Below, in pieces: positions 5,558 through 13,412 of a stretch of 16,774 nucleotides of DNA. The stretch lies in assembly GCA_963649625.1 (NCBI GenBank), contig CAVJIP010000087.1:1-16774 (forward strand), read 5' to 3'. Position 1 is the first letter of the stretch. The number at the start of each line of letters is the position of its first letter. This DNA comes from HGM13006 sp963649625. GTDB taxonomy: Bacteria > Bacillota > Clostridia > Oscillospirales > Oscillospiraceae. Made by a program: the position numbers and the translations under genes. A model generated the notes under the pieces. That model worked only from the letters and a program-made list of their open reading frames with translations, was not told where the DNA came from and searched no databases.

Positions 5558-6580
5558 ATGGACAATACCATTGAGATCAACGGGCTGCCCGTCAAGACCT
5601 GGAATCGCATGGAAATCAACAACGCCTCGGTGCAGTGGGCCCCGGCAGGTGCTCTGACCCCCATATTCCAGGGCGGCGGAGGTGTTCCGGCGGCCAAGGC
5701 CCCGAGGCTGCCCACGGGAGCCGGCAGCGGTGCAGACGTGATTTTTGCGGATGCGCCGGTGTGGGCACTGGATGCCCCGGCCGGTGAGACAAGGGAGGAG
5801 CTGGTGCGCCTGTCCGCCGGAAAAGAGGAACAGGGTGAGGTGATTCTGAACCTTCACGCCGGTGTGGGCAGCCGTTTGACGGTGTACACCCATATACAGG
5901 GCAGGCAGAACAGTCAGGCGGCGGTTCGTCTGCTGCTCCAGGTGGAAAAGGATGCCGTAGTGCATCTGGTGGAGCTGCTGGAGCCCGGCCGGCATGGGCA
6001 GATGCTCCATGACGTTGGCGGTGTCTGCGGCGAAAATGCCAGGGTGGAGCTGCTCCATCTGTATCTGGGCAAGGGAGATTTATACTCCGGCTGTCGGGTG
6101 GAGCTAATCGGCAGGGGCAGCGGCCTAAGCTATGAGGCGGGCTATCTGGCCCAGGGCACACAGAAGCTGGACGTAAACCTGATCGCCAACCACATCGGCC
6201 CCAACACCACCTGCCAGCTCCGGGCAGACGGAACCCTCAAGGACAGCGCCGAAAAGACCTTTCGGGGAACCATCGACTTTCATCGCGGCGCCAAGGGTTC
6301 TGTGGGCAGAGAGCAGGAGAATGTACTGCTTCTGGGCGACCAGGTGATCAACAAAACCATTCCCCTGATTCTCTGCGCCGAGGAGGATGTGCAGGGAGAT
6401 CACGGGGCCACCATCGGCGAGCTGGATCAGGAGACCCTGTTCTACTTTGCCGCCCGGGGAATTGCTCCCCTGGAGGCGGAGAAGCTGCTGTCCCGGGGAA
6501 AGCTGGAGCATCTGGGAGAGGCCATGGGCCGGGAGGACATGGTGCAGGCCGCCAGAGCGGCCATTGAGGAGGTGCTGTGA
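5558..6580 (+). CDS. sufD: Fe-S cluster assembly protein SufD
   Basis: Partner of SufB in the SufBCD complex, 340 residues, shorter than the roughly 420-residue enterobacterial protein because the N-terminal helical part is reduced. It keeps the SUF beta-helix region and the end motif HGATIGELDQETLFYFAARGI. H282 matches the cluster-related histidine of E. coli SufD (H360). The cysteine two residues before that histidine in E. coli is glycine here. The ATG at 5558 is chosen over an in-frame ATG at 5531, because AAAGGAGG stands eight bases upstream of 5558 and the family begins near there. The gene starts 23 bases after sufB and its stop is one base from the sufS start. Confidence 0.93.
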   Translation: MDNTIEINGLPVKTWNRMEINNASVQWAPAGALTPIFQGGGGVPAAKAPRLPTGAGSGADVIFADAPVWALDAPAGETREELVRLSAGKEEQGEVILNLHAGVGSRLTVYTHIQGRQNSQAAVRLLLQVEKDAVVHLVELLEPGRHGQMLHDVGGVCGENARVELLHLYLGKGDLYSGCRVELIGRGSGLSYEAGYLAQGTQKLDVNLIANHIGPNTTCQLRADGTLKDSAEKTFRGTIDFHRGAKGSVGREQENVLLLGDQVINKTIPLILCAEEDVQGDHGATIGELDQETLFYFAARGIAPLEAEKLLSRGKLEHLGEAMGREDMVQAARAAIEEVL

Positions 6581-6581
6581 C

Positions 6582-7799
6582 ATGACGGAATTGGATCGGG
6601 AGCTTCGGGGGGAGTTTCCCCTGCTGAGCCGGTATCGCGAGGCATATCTGGACAATGCGGCCACGGCCCAGCGTCCGGCCTGCGTGCTCCGGGCCATGGA
6701 GGAATTTTATGCCAACCACAACGCCAATCCCCTCCGGGGCTTTTATCCTCTGAGCCTACAGGCCACGGAATGCTACGAAAGTGCCCGGGTTCAGGTGGCA
6801 GAGTTTATTCACGCTCCCAGGCCGGAGGATGTGATCTTCACCCGAAACACCACGGAGAGCCTGAACCTGGTGGCCTACAGCTATGGCCTCAGCCACCTAA
6901 AGCCCGGAGATCAGGTGGCGGTGTCCATTCTGGAGCATCACAGCAATATGCTGCCCTGGCAGATGGTCTGCCGCCAGACCGGTGCGGCCCTCCGCTATAT
7001 GGACTGCCAAAGGGACGGCACCCTGACGGAGGAAACCATCTGTCAGGCCATCGGGCCGAAAACCCGGCTGGTGGCCGTGACCCATGTGTCCAATGTGCTG
7101 GGCTGTGTCAGCCCGGTGGAGGCCATTGTGCGCCGGGCCCATGAGGTGGGGGCGGTGGTGGTGCTGGACGGGGCCCAGTCTGCCCCCCATATGCCGGTGG
7201 ACGTGCAGGCCCTGGGGGTGGACTTCCTGGCCTTCTCCGGCCATAAGCTCATGGGGCCCATGGGTATCGGGGTGCTCTGGGGCCGGAGAGAGCTGCTGGA
7301 GGAGATGCCTCCCTTCCTGACCGGGGGGGAAATGATCGAATCCGTGACCCGGGAGGGGGCGGTATACGCAGACCTGCCCCATAAATTCGAGGCCGGCACC
7401 GTCAATGCCGGAGGGGCCGTGGGACTGGCCGCCGCCCTGGACTATATAGACCGGATCGGCTTTCCCACCATGGAGGCCCGGGAGCTTCAGCTGGTGCGGC
7501 GGGCCATGGAGGGACTGGGTGCCCTGCCCCATGTACAGGTTCTGGGCTCGGCGGATCCCGCCAACCACCACGGCATTGTGACCTTTACCATTGAGGACGT
7601 TCATCCCCATGATGTCAGCCAGATTTTGGAGGCGGACGGAGTGAACGTCCGGGCAGGTCATCACTGCGCCCAGCCCCTGCTGCAGCATCTTGGCCCCCGC
7701 TCCGCCACCCGGGCCAGCTTTATGTTCTACAACACCCTGGAGGAGGCAGAGCGGCTGATTGCCAGCGTGGCCGGGGTAAGAGAAAGGATGGGACTATGA
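6582..7799 (+). CDS. sufS: Cysteine desulfurase SufS (PLP-dependent)
   Basis: Removes sulfur from cysteine as an enzyme-bound persulfide and passes it to SufU for cluster synthesis. The 405-residue protein is of normal size. PLP lysine K222 lies in FSGHKLMGPMG, cofactor residues D196 and Q199 in LDGAQS, the histidine pair in EHHSN (119-120), and the persulfide cysteine C362 in RAGHHCAQPLL, which marks the group II (SufS/CsdA) type. The ATG at 6582 has GGAGG nine bases upstream inside the sufD end; the longer open frame back to 6387 is out-of-frame sufD sequence. The TGA stop overlaps the ATG of sufU, so the two partners should be made in step. Confidence 0.96.
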   Translation: MTELDRELRGEFPLLSRYREAYLDNAATAQRPACVLRAMEEFYANHNANPLRGFYPLSLQATECYESARVQVAEFIHAPRPEDVIFTRNTTESLNLVAYSYGLSHLKPGDQVAVSILEHHSNMLPWQMVCRQTGAALRYMDCQRDGTLTEETICQAIGPKTRLVAVTHVSNVLGCVSPVEAIVRRAHEVGAVVVLDGAQSAPHMPVDVQALGVDFLAFSGHKLMGPMGIGVLWGRRELLEEMPPFLTGGEMIESVTREGAVYADLPHKFEAGTVNAGGAVGLAAALDYIDRIGFPTMEARELQLVRRAMEGLGALPHVQVLGSADPANHHGIVTFTIEDVHPHDVSQILEADGVNVRAGHHCAQPLLQHLGPRSATRASFMFYNTLEEAERLIASVAGVRERMGL

Positions 7800-8215
7800 G
7801 CAATCGTGGCTTTTACAACGAGATCCTCACGGAGCACAACCTGCGCCCGGAGCACAAGCACGAGCTGCCGGAGGCGGATTTCAGCCTGGACGGGGTAAAT
7901 CCCAGCTGCGGCGACGAAATCACCCTAAAGCTCAAGGTGGAGGGGGACACCATTGTGGACGGGGCCTTTGTGGGAGAGGGCTGCGCCATTTCCCAGGCCT
8001 CGGCGGACATTATGCTGGGCCTGGTCATCGGGAAGGAAAAGGACGAGGCCCTGCATTTGGGGCAGCTGTTTCTGAAAATGATTCGAGGCGAGGCCACCGG
8101 GGAGGAGCTGGAGGAGCTGGAGGAGGCCTCCGCCCTCCAGGACATTTCCCATATGCCCGCCCGCACCAAGTGCGCCGTTTTAGGCTGGCACACCCTGGAG
8201 CAAATGCTCAAATAG
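7796..8215 (+). CDS. sufU: Zinc-dependent sulfur-transfer protein SufU
   Basis: Accepts the persulfide from SufS. In Gram-positive bacteria it acts with a bound zinc rather than as a true IscU scaffold. The 139 residues carry C38 and D40 (NPSCGDEI), C63 (GEGCAISQAS) and C126 (RTKCAVLGW), the four conserved positions. The insert between the second and third cysteine (about 95-115, here glutamate-rich: EELEELEEAS) is the hallmark that separates SufU from IscU. IscU's His-containing LPPVK chaperone-recognition motif is absent. The ATG overlaps the sufS stop. It is the last gene of the operon. Confidence 0.95.
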   Translation: MSNRGFYNEILTEHNLRPEHKHELPEADFSLDGVNPSCGDEITLKLKVEGDTIVDGAFVGEGCAISQASADIMLGLVIGKEKDEALHLGQLFLKMIRGEATGEELEELEEASALQDISHMPARTKCAVLGWHTLEQMLK

Positions 8216-8231
8216 CTTCAAAAAGAAGGAT

Positions 8232-8263
8232 GGCCAGGGAGGCGTTTCTCCTTGGCCCCTTTT
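8232..8263 (+). terminator. Rho-independent terminator of the suf operon
   Basis: GGCCAGGGAG (8232-8241) pairs with CTCCTTGGCC (8248-8257), with one G-U pair, a six-base loop and TTTT at 8260-8263 after two C residues. It starts 16 bases after the sufU stop. Confidence 0.85.
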
Positions 8264-8292
8264 GCCTTTCCGGGCTGTCCCGGAGCCTGCCC

Positions 8293-8321
8293 TTGCATTT
8301 TCGGGCCCCGTCTGTTATACT
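8293..8321 (+). promoter_or_regulatory. Extended -10 promoter of the first MATE gene
   Basis: TTGCAT (8293-8298), a 17-base spacer and TATACT (8316-8321), with TG one base upstream of the -10 (TGTTATACT). Transcription should start near 8328, about 18 bases before the start codon, so the leader holds little beyond the ribosome binding site. Confidence 0.8.
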
Positions 8322-8345
8322 ATTTCCGAAAGGAGCGTATATCCC

Positions 8346-9689
8346 ATGGAACAAAATCTCACCAGCGGCAGTGTGCTGAAAAACGTTCTGACCTACTGCC
8401 TTCCCTATCTGCTGTCCTATTTTTTACAGACCCTCTACGGCATGGCAGACCTGTTTATTATCGGGCAGTTTGAAGGGGTGGCCAGCACCACCGCTGTTTC
8501 CATTGGCAGCCAGGTGATGCATATGCTCACGGTGATGCTGGTGGGACTGGCCATGGGGGCAACCGTAAGCATCGCCCAGGACGTGGGAGCGGGAGACCAC
8601 AAAAAGGCCGCCGGCCATATCGGCAACACCGTGACCCTGTTTATGCTTCTGTCCCTGGTGCTGACCGGGATCCTTCTGGCCCTGGTGGGGCCGATCACCC
8701 GGGTGATGTCCACCCCGGCGGAGGCAGTGTCCGGCACACGGGCCTATCTGACCATCTGCTTTCTGGGCATTCCCTTTATTACGGCCTATAATATTATCAG
8801 CTCCGTGTTTCGGGGCATGGGAGACTCCAAAAGCCCCATGTACTTTGTGGCCGTGGCCTGCGTGGCAAACATTCTCCTGGACTATCTGTTTATGGGGCCT
8901 CTCCACCTGGGCCCGGCGGGCGCGGCCCTGGGCACGACCCTGTCCCAGACCGTCAGCGTGATTCTTTCTCTCACGGTGATTCTCCGGCGGAAAATGGGGA
9001 TTTCCGTAAAAAAGGCCGACTTCCGGCCCCAGCGGCCTCTCATGGGGCAGATTTTGAAAATCGGTCTGCCTCTGGCGGCCCAGGACGGGCTGATTCAGGT
9101 GGCCTTTATTATCATCACCATTATCGCCAACCGCCGTGGCCTGACAGATGCCGCCGCCGTGGGCATTGTGGAAAAGATCATGAGCTTTATGTTCCTGGTG
9201 CCCTCCTCCATGCTCTCCACCGTCTCGGCCCTGGGGGCCCAGAATATCGGTGCAGGGAAAATAGACCGGGCGGTACTGACTCTGCGATATGCCACCATCA
9301 TCGCCACGGGCCTGGGCCTTCTGGTGGCGGTGGTCATCCAGTTTGTGGCCCAGCCTATGGTGGGGCTGTTTACCACGGATGCGGTGGTGGCTGCGGCAGG
9401 AGGGGCCTATCTCCGGGGCTACATCTGGGACAGCTGTCTGGGGGGCATTCAGTTCAGCTTCAGCGGCTACTTCTGCGCCTGCGGAAAGTCCGGCATTTCC
9501 TTCCTGCACAACATTCTGGCCATTGTACTGGTACGGGTTCCCGGGGCCTATCTCACCTCCGCCCTGTTTCCCCAGACTCTGTTTCCCATGGGACTGGCCA
9601 CCGCCTGCGGATCTCTCCTGTCGGTAATCATCTGCGTGATCGCCTATATCTGGCTGCGCCGCCATCAGGTCAGCCCTGGGCAGGTCTGA
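8346..9689 (+). CDS. MATE-family efflux transporter (first copy)
   Basis: Integral membrane antiporter of 447 residues, a normal size for the family; MATE proteins export drugs or metabolites in exchange for Na+ or H+. Many long hydrophobic segments in two halves fit the 12-helix MATE plan. Typical family stretches are seen: TLYGMADLFIIG near residues 23-35, FRGMGDSKSP in the first half, and GAQNIGAGK in the second half. The ATG at 8346 follows AAAGGAG by ten bases; upstream in-frame codons lie before the promoter start and are excluded. The substrate cannot be told. It has its own promoter and terminator and is not part of the suf operon. Confidence 0.93.
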   Translation: MEQNLTSGSVLKNVLTYCLPYLLSYFLQTLYGMADLFIIGQFEGVASTTAVSIGSQVMHMLTVMLVGLAMGATVSIAQDVGAGDHKKAAGHIGNTVTLFMLLSLVLTGILLALVGPITRVMSTPAEAVSGTRAYLTICFLGIPFITAYNIISSVFRGMGDSKSPMYFVAVACVANILLDYLFMGPLHLGPAGAALGTTLSQTVSVILSLTVILRRKMGISVKKADFRPQRPLMGQILKIGLPLAAQDGLIQVAFIIITIIANRRGLTDAAAVGIVEKIMSFMFLVPSSMLSTVSALGAQNIGAGKIDRAVLTLRYATIIATGLGLLVAVVIQFVAQPMVGLFTTDAVVAAAGGAYLRGYIWDSCLGGIQFSFSGYFCACGKSGISFLHNILAIVLVRVPGAYLTSALFPQTLFPMGLATACGSLLSVIICVIAYIWLRRHQVSPGQV

Positions 9690-9709
9690 CCCCTTTTCTT
9701 ACAGAAACA

Positions 9710-9751
9710 GCGGGAGAAATCCTCGGTGATTTCTCCCGCCGGGCTTTTTTT
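9710..9751 (+). terminator. Strong hairpin terminator between convergent MATE and FAD-reductase genes
   Basis: GCGGGAGAAATC (9710-9721) and GATTTCTCCCGC (9728-9739) form a perfect twelve-pair stem with a six-base loop. A run of seven T (9745-9751) comes after five more bases. It serves the + strand MATE gene. The stop codon of the minus-strand flavoprotein gene sits within the T-run; read on the minus strand the hairpin is followed only by TGTTTCTG, so termination in that direction may be weaker. Confidence 0.9.
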
Positions 9752-11174
9752 AGCGGAGACTCTGGGCCGCATCCTCTCCTGCCATACGTCCGGAGTTCAG
9801 GGCAAAGCCGAAGCCGTGGCCGCTCATCTCCACATTGTACACGTCCGCATCTGCGCCGCCAAAGTCCACCCCGGCCATATACAGCCCCGGCAGCACCGAG
9901 TAGTCCGGCTTCAATGCCTGGAACCGCTCGTTGACCCGGATGCCCCCGTGGGTAATGAGCATATCCGCCCCTGCGGCAATGGCATAGTAGGGGCCCTCCT
10001 CCATGGGCAGAAGATAGCGGCGATCCTTGGCAAACAGTGCGTCTCTGCCCTGGCGGCAGAAACGGTTGTATTCCTCCAGGGCGGCGGAAACCGCCCCGGC
10101 CCGGCAGCCGATAAAGTCTCCCAGCTCCTCCGGGGTCTGAGCCTTTTTCATCACGCCTCCGGCCACGGCCTTTTCCATGGCCTCGGGAAGCTGGCTCTCT
10201 GCGTCCGGGTCAATGTGAATCAGCTCGATCATATCCCGGCCATCGGACAGGGCCTTGTCCAGCTGGGCCTGGGTAAACACCACCCACACCCGGCTCTCCG
10301 GCTGGGCCATCACCGCATTGGCGGCCATGGCAAAGTTATACACAATGCCCTCGTCGGCAAACCGGCGGCCAAAGCGATTGAGCCACAGGAGATAGGGCTT
10401 TCCCAGCACCAGATTCAGAGGTGCATAGCCCTTGATTTTCGGGGCGGCGATCTCCATGGCAAAGTTCCCCTCAATGTCCGCACCGGCCTCCAGGGCCATG
10501 CGAACCCCGTCGCCGGGGTGGCGCATTCCTCCTCCGGCAGGCACCTGCTCCCAGCGGAAGTTGGGATAGTACCGCTGTACCATTTCCCGGTTCCCGGAGA
10601 AGCCGCCGGTGGCCACAATGACCCGTTTGGCGTAAACCTCCCGCTCCGTCCCGTCCTTTTGGGTCAAAACCGCCCCGATCACTGTGCCGTCCGGGGCCTG
10701 GAGCAGCTTCTTTCCCCGGGTGGAGGTCAGGAGCGTGACCCCATGCTCCAGGCAGAATCGCTTCAGGCACCGAATGACCACACTTCCGGCGTTTTCCTGG
10801 GGGCTGGTGATATGAAACACCTCCGGGGCCTGATTGGGGGTGTGGTGTACCACATCGCAGAACTCCACCCCCTTGTCCATAAGCCAGGAGATGGTATCCC
10901 CGCTTTTGTCAATCAGCCGGCGGATAATGCGCCCGTCGATCTTCCAGTGGGAATACTCCATGCAGCGGGTGAAGATTTGGTCCGGGTCGGCAAACACCAG
11001 TTTTCTCCGCTGGAGCAGGCTGTCCACTCCGAACACCCCTCGGGGAAACAGGCCGTTGCCCCCTACCGCCGCCATGGCCTCCGCCACCGTCACCCGGCAC
11101 CCCTGCTCTGCCGCCGCTGCCGCCGCCGCAAGACCGGCAGCCCCGCCGCCGATCACCAAAATATCCTGTTCCAT
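9750..11174 (-). CDS. FAD-dependent oxidoreductase, fumarate reductase flavoprotein-like
   Basis: Soluble flavoenzyme of 474 residues belonging to the FAD_binding_2 (fumarate reductase/succinate dehydrogenase flavoprotein-like) family. The FAD-binding Rossmann motif GGGAAG is at residues 9-14. The family's RHPGDGVRMALEAGAD segment and the closing GGIRVN ... LPGLYMAG ... GGADADVYNVEMSGHGFGFALNSGRMAG are present. There is no signal peptide, heme-binding CXXCH or FMN-binding domain, so it is probably cytoplasmic. Relatives reduce enoates, 3-oxosteroids, urocanate or similar substrates; the substrate here is unknown. The ATG at 11174 has AAGGAGG five bases upstream; the open frame extends 40 codons further but without such a site. 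It is divergent from the nitroreductase gene. Confidence 0.9.
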   Translation of the reverse strand: MEQDILVIGGGAAGLAAAAAAAEQGCRVTVAEAMAAVGGNGLFPRGVFGVDSLLQRRKLVFADPDQIFTRCMEYSHWKIDGRIIRRLIDKSGDTISWLMDKGVEFCDVVHHTPNQAPEVFHITSPQENAGSVVIRCLKRFCLEHGVTLLTSTRGKKLLQAPDGTVIGAVLTQKDGTEREVYAKRVIVATGGFSGNREMVQRYYPNFRWEQVPAGGGMRHPGDGVRMALEAGADIEGNFAMEIAAPKIKGYAPLNLVLGKPYLLWLNRFGRRFADEGIVYNFAMAANAVMAQPESRVWVVFTQAQLDKALSDGRDMIELIHIDPDAESQLPEAMEKAVAGGVMKKAQTPEELGDFIGCRAGAVSAALEEYNRFCRQGRDALFAKDRRYLLPMEEGPYYAIAAGADMLITHGGIRVNERFQALKPDYSVLPGLYMAGVDFGGADADVYNVEMSGHGFGFALNSGRMAGEDAAQSLR

Positions 11175-11190
11175 ATTGTCCTCCTTGTTG

Positions 11191-11204
11191 TCCGGCAAGC
11201 CGGA
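11191..11204 (-). promoter_or_regulatory. Hairpin in the leader of the FAD-reductase mRNA
   Basis: On the minus strand TCCGG-CTTG-CCGGA forms a five-pair stem closed by a CTTG tetraloop, about 17 bases before the start codon and just ahead of the AAGGAGG site. Upstream, runs of C and G (about 11211-11222) could also pair. A regulatory role is unproven, and no riboswitch class was recognised. Confidence 0.35.
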
Positions 11205-11238
11205 AAGACTGCCCCCTGGGGGGATAAGTTTCCTCCCC

Positions 11239-11267
11239 ATAGTATCACGTTTTTTCCCGCTTGTCGA
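11239..11267 (-). promoter_or_regulatory. Promoter of the FAD-dependent oxidoreductase gene
   Basis: Read on the minus strand: TCGACA (11267-11262), a 17-base spacer and TACTAT (11244-11239), with an extended -10 TG (TGATACTAT). The leader would be about 58 bases. Its -35 stands only 14 bases from the -35 of the divergent nitroreductase promoter. Confidence 0.65.
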
Positions 11268-11281
11268 GGGGCTTACAGGTC

Positions 11282-11310
11282 TTGACAAGGGCAAAGCAAC
11301 CTTTTATACT
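11282..11310 (+). promoter_or_regulatory. Promoter of the nitroreductase gene
   Basis: TTGACA (11282-11287), a 17-base spacer and TATACT (11305-11310), eleven of twelve consensus positions. Transcription should begin near 11317, giving a leader of about 55 bases. Confidence 0.88.
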
Positions 11311-11371
11311 GAACATATGGGAACGATTTATCCGGGCGGCAAACCCGTCCCCCAAGGTCAGGAGGTTTATT

Positions 11372-11896
11372 ATGAACACATTAGACGCCATTTTCACCCG
11401 CCGGAGCACCCGGCAGTTTACCCAGCAGCCCATTTCCCGGGAAACCCTTCACACCATTTTGGAGGCGGCCATGAGCGGCCCCTGCTGTGTTCACGCCAGG
11501 GACTGGTTCTTTCTGGCGGTGACAAACCGGGAGACCCTGGACAAAATGGCGGAGGCCAACGGCAGGGCCGCCAATCCGCTGAAGCAGGCCGCTGCGGGGA
11601 TTCTGGTCTGCGGGGATCTGAGCCGGGCCTTTCCCTCGGCCCAGGACTACTGGATCATTGACGGGGCCATTGCCGCCCAGAATATCTGCCTCTGCGCCCA
11701 CGACCTGGGCATCGGCTCCGTGTGGCTGGGCACCTGGCCCCAGGAGGATCGGGTGGCCCATCAGCGGGAGCTGTTCCGGCTGCCGGATACGGTGATTCCC
11801 CATTCCCTGATTGCCCTGGGCTATCCCACCTCGGATTTGACCGCCCCCAGGGACAGCCGCTACGAGGAGGATCGGGTACACTGGGAGCAATGGTAA
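11372..11896 (+). CDS. Nitroreductase-family FMN oxidoreductase
   Basis: Small FMN enzyme of 174 residues, typical of the short clostridial nitroreductases; homodimers reduce nitroaromatics, quinones or other electrophiles with NAD(P)H. FMN-phosphate-binding RRSTRQF is at residues 10-16. GIGSVWLGTWP in the last third is the second cofactor-contact region, and the C-terminus keeps the IALGYP strand. No ferredoxin domain is fused. The start is fixed by AGGAGG six bases before the ATG. Substrate unknown. It diverges from a second flavoenzyme and converges on a MATE transporter. Confidence 0.92.
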   Translation: MNTLDAIFTRRSTRQFTQQPISRETLHTILEAAMSGPCCVHARDWFFLAVTNRETLDKMAEANGRAANPLKQAAAGILVCGDLSRAFPSAQDYWIIDGAIAAQNICLCAHDLGIGSVWLGTWPQEDRVAHQRELFRLPDTVIPHSLIALGYPTSDLTAPRDSRYEEDRVHWEQW

Positions 11897-11898
11897 GC

Positions 11899-11944
11899 AA
11901 AGTCGTGAAAATCCGACCAAAAACCGGATTTTCACGACTTTTTT
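11899..11944 (+). terminator. Long hairpin terminator of the nitroreductase gene
   Basis: AAGTCGTGAAAATCCG (11900-11915) pairs perfectly with CGGATTTTCACGACTT (11925-11940) over sixteen bases, with a nine-base A-rich loop and T residues to 11944. Read on the minus strand the stem is followed by TTTGCTT, so it may also stop transcripts of the convergent MATE gene. Confidence 0.93.
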
Positions 11945-11969
11945 GCATTCAGCTGGGCCGCTCGACTGT

Positions 11970-13313
11970 CTAGGGCTGAACCACGCCCTTGCTGCGCCAG
12001 GGGCCAAAGCGATAGCGCAGGGCCGCCAGGGCCAGGCTGTAGATCCAGCTGACCAGATTGCCCCACCAAATGGCCGCCATGCCCAGGGGGGTCAGGTAGG
12101 CCACCAGATAGACAAAGGCCACCTTGATCATCAGCCCCGAGAAGGTGTTAAAGGCCGTAAACACCACGTCCCCGGAGCCCTGGAGCACCCCGTTGATGGA
12201 GAAATAAATGCAGAACACCACAAAGGCCAGGGCCACAAACCGGAGATAGGTCACGGCCACGTCCCCGGAATCCCCGGTGACGCCGAAAAACCGCACCAGC
12301 TGAGGGGCAAAGGGATAGATAATGCCGATGACCGCCGCCACCACCACCAGGCTCATGAGCACCGTCTCCTTGACCGCCTTGGAGATTCTTTCCAGCTTGC
12401 CGCCGCCCAGGTTCTGGCCGGTGAAGGTGGCCATGCTCATAAAGAAGCCCTGAATGGGAATCAGAATAAAGCTCTCGATTCTGGTGGCCGCCGTGTAGCC
12501 TGCGGTGATGTTAAAGTGGTTGACCACCCGCTGAATGGCCATGTGGCCCATGGATACCACGCACTGCTGAAGGGTGGAGGGAATGCCCATTTTCAGAATC
12601 AGCAGGCCCTTTTCCCGGTCAAACCGCAGCTCCCCCTTGGCAAACCGCAGGGCGGTATACCGGCGGAACAGATAGACCACGCTGACTGCGGCGGAAAGAA
12701 TCTGGGAAATCACCGTGGCCACGGCCACCCCCATGACCCCCCAGCCCAGGACGATCACCGCCAGCAGGTCCAGAATAATGTTGCACACCGAGGCCACCAG
12801 CAGGAAATACAGGGTGGCGCTGCTGTCCCCCATGGAGCGGAGAATGGCCGCCACAATGTTGTAGATAAACTGGGCCAGCAGGCCGAGGGCGTATATCCGA
12901 AAATACAGCTCCGCCTGGGGCAGCAGATAGTCCTGCACTCCCAGCACCGTTCTCAGAAGCCAGCCTGTAAGCACAAAGCCCAGCACCGACAGCACCACTC
13001 CCATGGCAAACAGCAGAATCAGGGCGCTGGCTACGGTCTTTTTCATCTCCTCCATGCGCCCCGCCCCATAGAACTGGGCCAGCACCACCGCCGCCCCGTT
13101 GGACATTCCCAGGGCAATGGCCGTAAAGAGCATGGTCAGAGGCGCACAGGTTCCCACCGCCGCCAGGGCGGTTTCTCCCACGAAATTCCCCACCACAATA
13201 CCGTCCACGGTATTGTAGAGCTGCTGGAGCAGGTTTCCCGCCATCAGGGGCAGGGTGAACAGCAGGATCAGCCGCCACTCGCTGCCCTCCAGCATGGTTT
13301 TACTTTCCTTCAT
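11970..13313 (-). CDS. MATE-family efflux transporter (second copy)
   Basis: Second multi-helix MATE antiporter, also 447 residues with the chosen start but clearly diverged from the first. Family features are LQQLYNTVDGIVVGNFVG near the N-terminus, LRSMGDSSATLYF in the first half and GQNLGGGKLER in the second half. The ATG at 13313 is chosen because it follows the predicted transcription start; its AAAGGA site is about twelve bases away, which is long. An ATG at 13295 with AAGGA ten bases upstream would give a product six residues shorter and is a fair alternative. The substrate cannot be inferred. Confidence 0.92.
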   Translation of the reverse strand: MKESKTMLEGSEWRLILLFTLPLMAGNLLQQLYNTVDGIVVGNFVGETALAAVGTCAPLTMLFTAIALGMSNGAAVVLAQFYGAGRMEEMKKTVASALILLFAMGVVLSVLGFVLTGWLLRTVLGVQDYLLPQAELYFRIYALGLLAQFIYNIVAAILRSMGDSSATLYFLLVASVCNIILDLLAVIVLGWGVMGVAVATVISQILSAAVSVVYLFRRYTALRFAKGELRFDREKGLLILKMGIPSTLQQCVVSMGHMAIQRVVNHFNITAGYTAATRIESFILIPIQGFFMSMATFTGQNLGGGKLERISKAVKETVLMSLVVVAAVIGIIYPFAPQLVRFFGVTGDSGDVAVTYLRFVALAFVVFCIYFSINGVLQGSGDVVFTAFNTFSGLMIKVAFVYLVAYLTPLGMAAIWWGNLVSWIYSLALAALRYRFGPWRSKGVVQP

Positions 13314-13366
13314 AGATGTTTCGTTTCCTTTCTTTGCCTTTTCACTTCTTCTCCCAATTACTCTAT

Positions 13367-13395
13367 AGTATAACATTCGCATTCTAAATAATCAA
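13367..13395 (-). promoter_or_regulatory. Extended -10 promoter of the second MATE gene
   Basis: On the minus strand: TTGATT (13395-13390), a 17-base spacer and TATACT (13372-13367) preceded by TGT, giving an extended -10. It lies in the 99-base gap between the radical SAM gene stop and this gene; no clear terminator for the upstream gene was seen in the gap. Confidence 0.75.
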
Positions 13396-13412
13396 CGGGT
13401 TTTGCCGAAAAA

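Noticed and set aside
6387..6581. Extended N-terminus for SufS
   Set aside because: The extra 65 residues are out-of-frame sufD sequence; the family start and ribosome binding site agree with 6582.
8424..9665. 413-codon minus-strand frame opposite the first MATE gene
   Set aside because: Same His/Gly/Gln-rich antisense pattern opposite a clear membrane transporter.
9726..11285. 519-codon open frame on the plus strand opposite the FAD-dependent oxidoreductase
   Set aside because: The minus strand encodes a full flavoprotein with GGGAAG motif, ribosome binding site and promoter. The plus-strand frame runs through the MATE terminator region and has no ribosome binding site or family features.
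11943..13373. 476-codon open frame on the plus strand opposite the second MATE gene
   Set aside because: Its product is extremely rich in His, Gln and Gly, the usual reverse complement of a hydrophobic membrane protein; the MATE reading is well supported.
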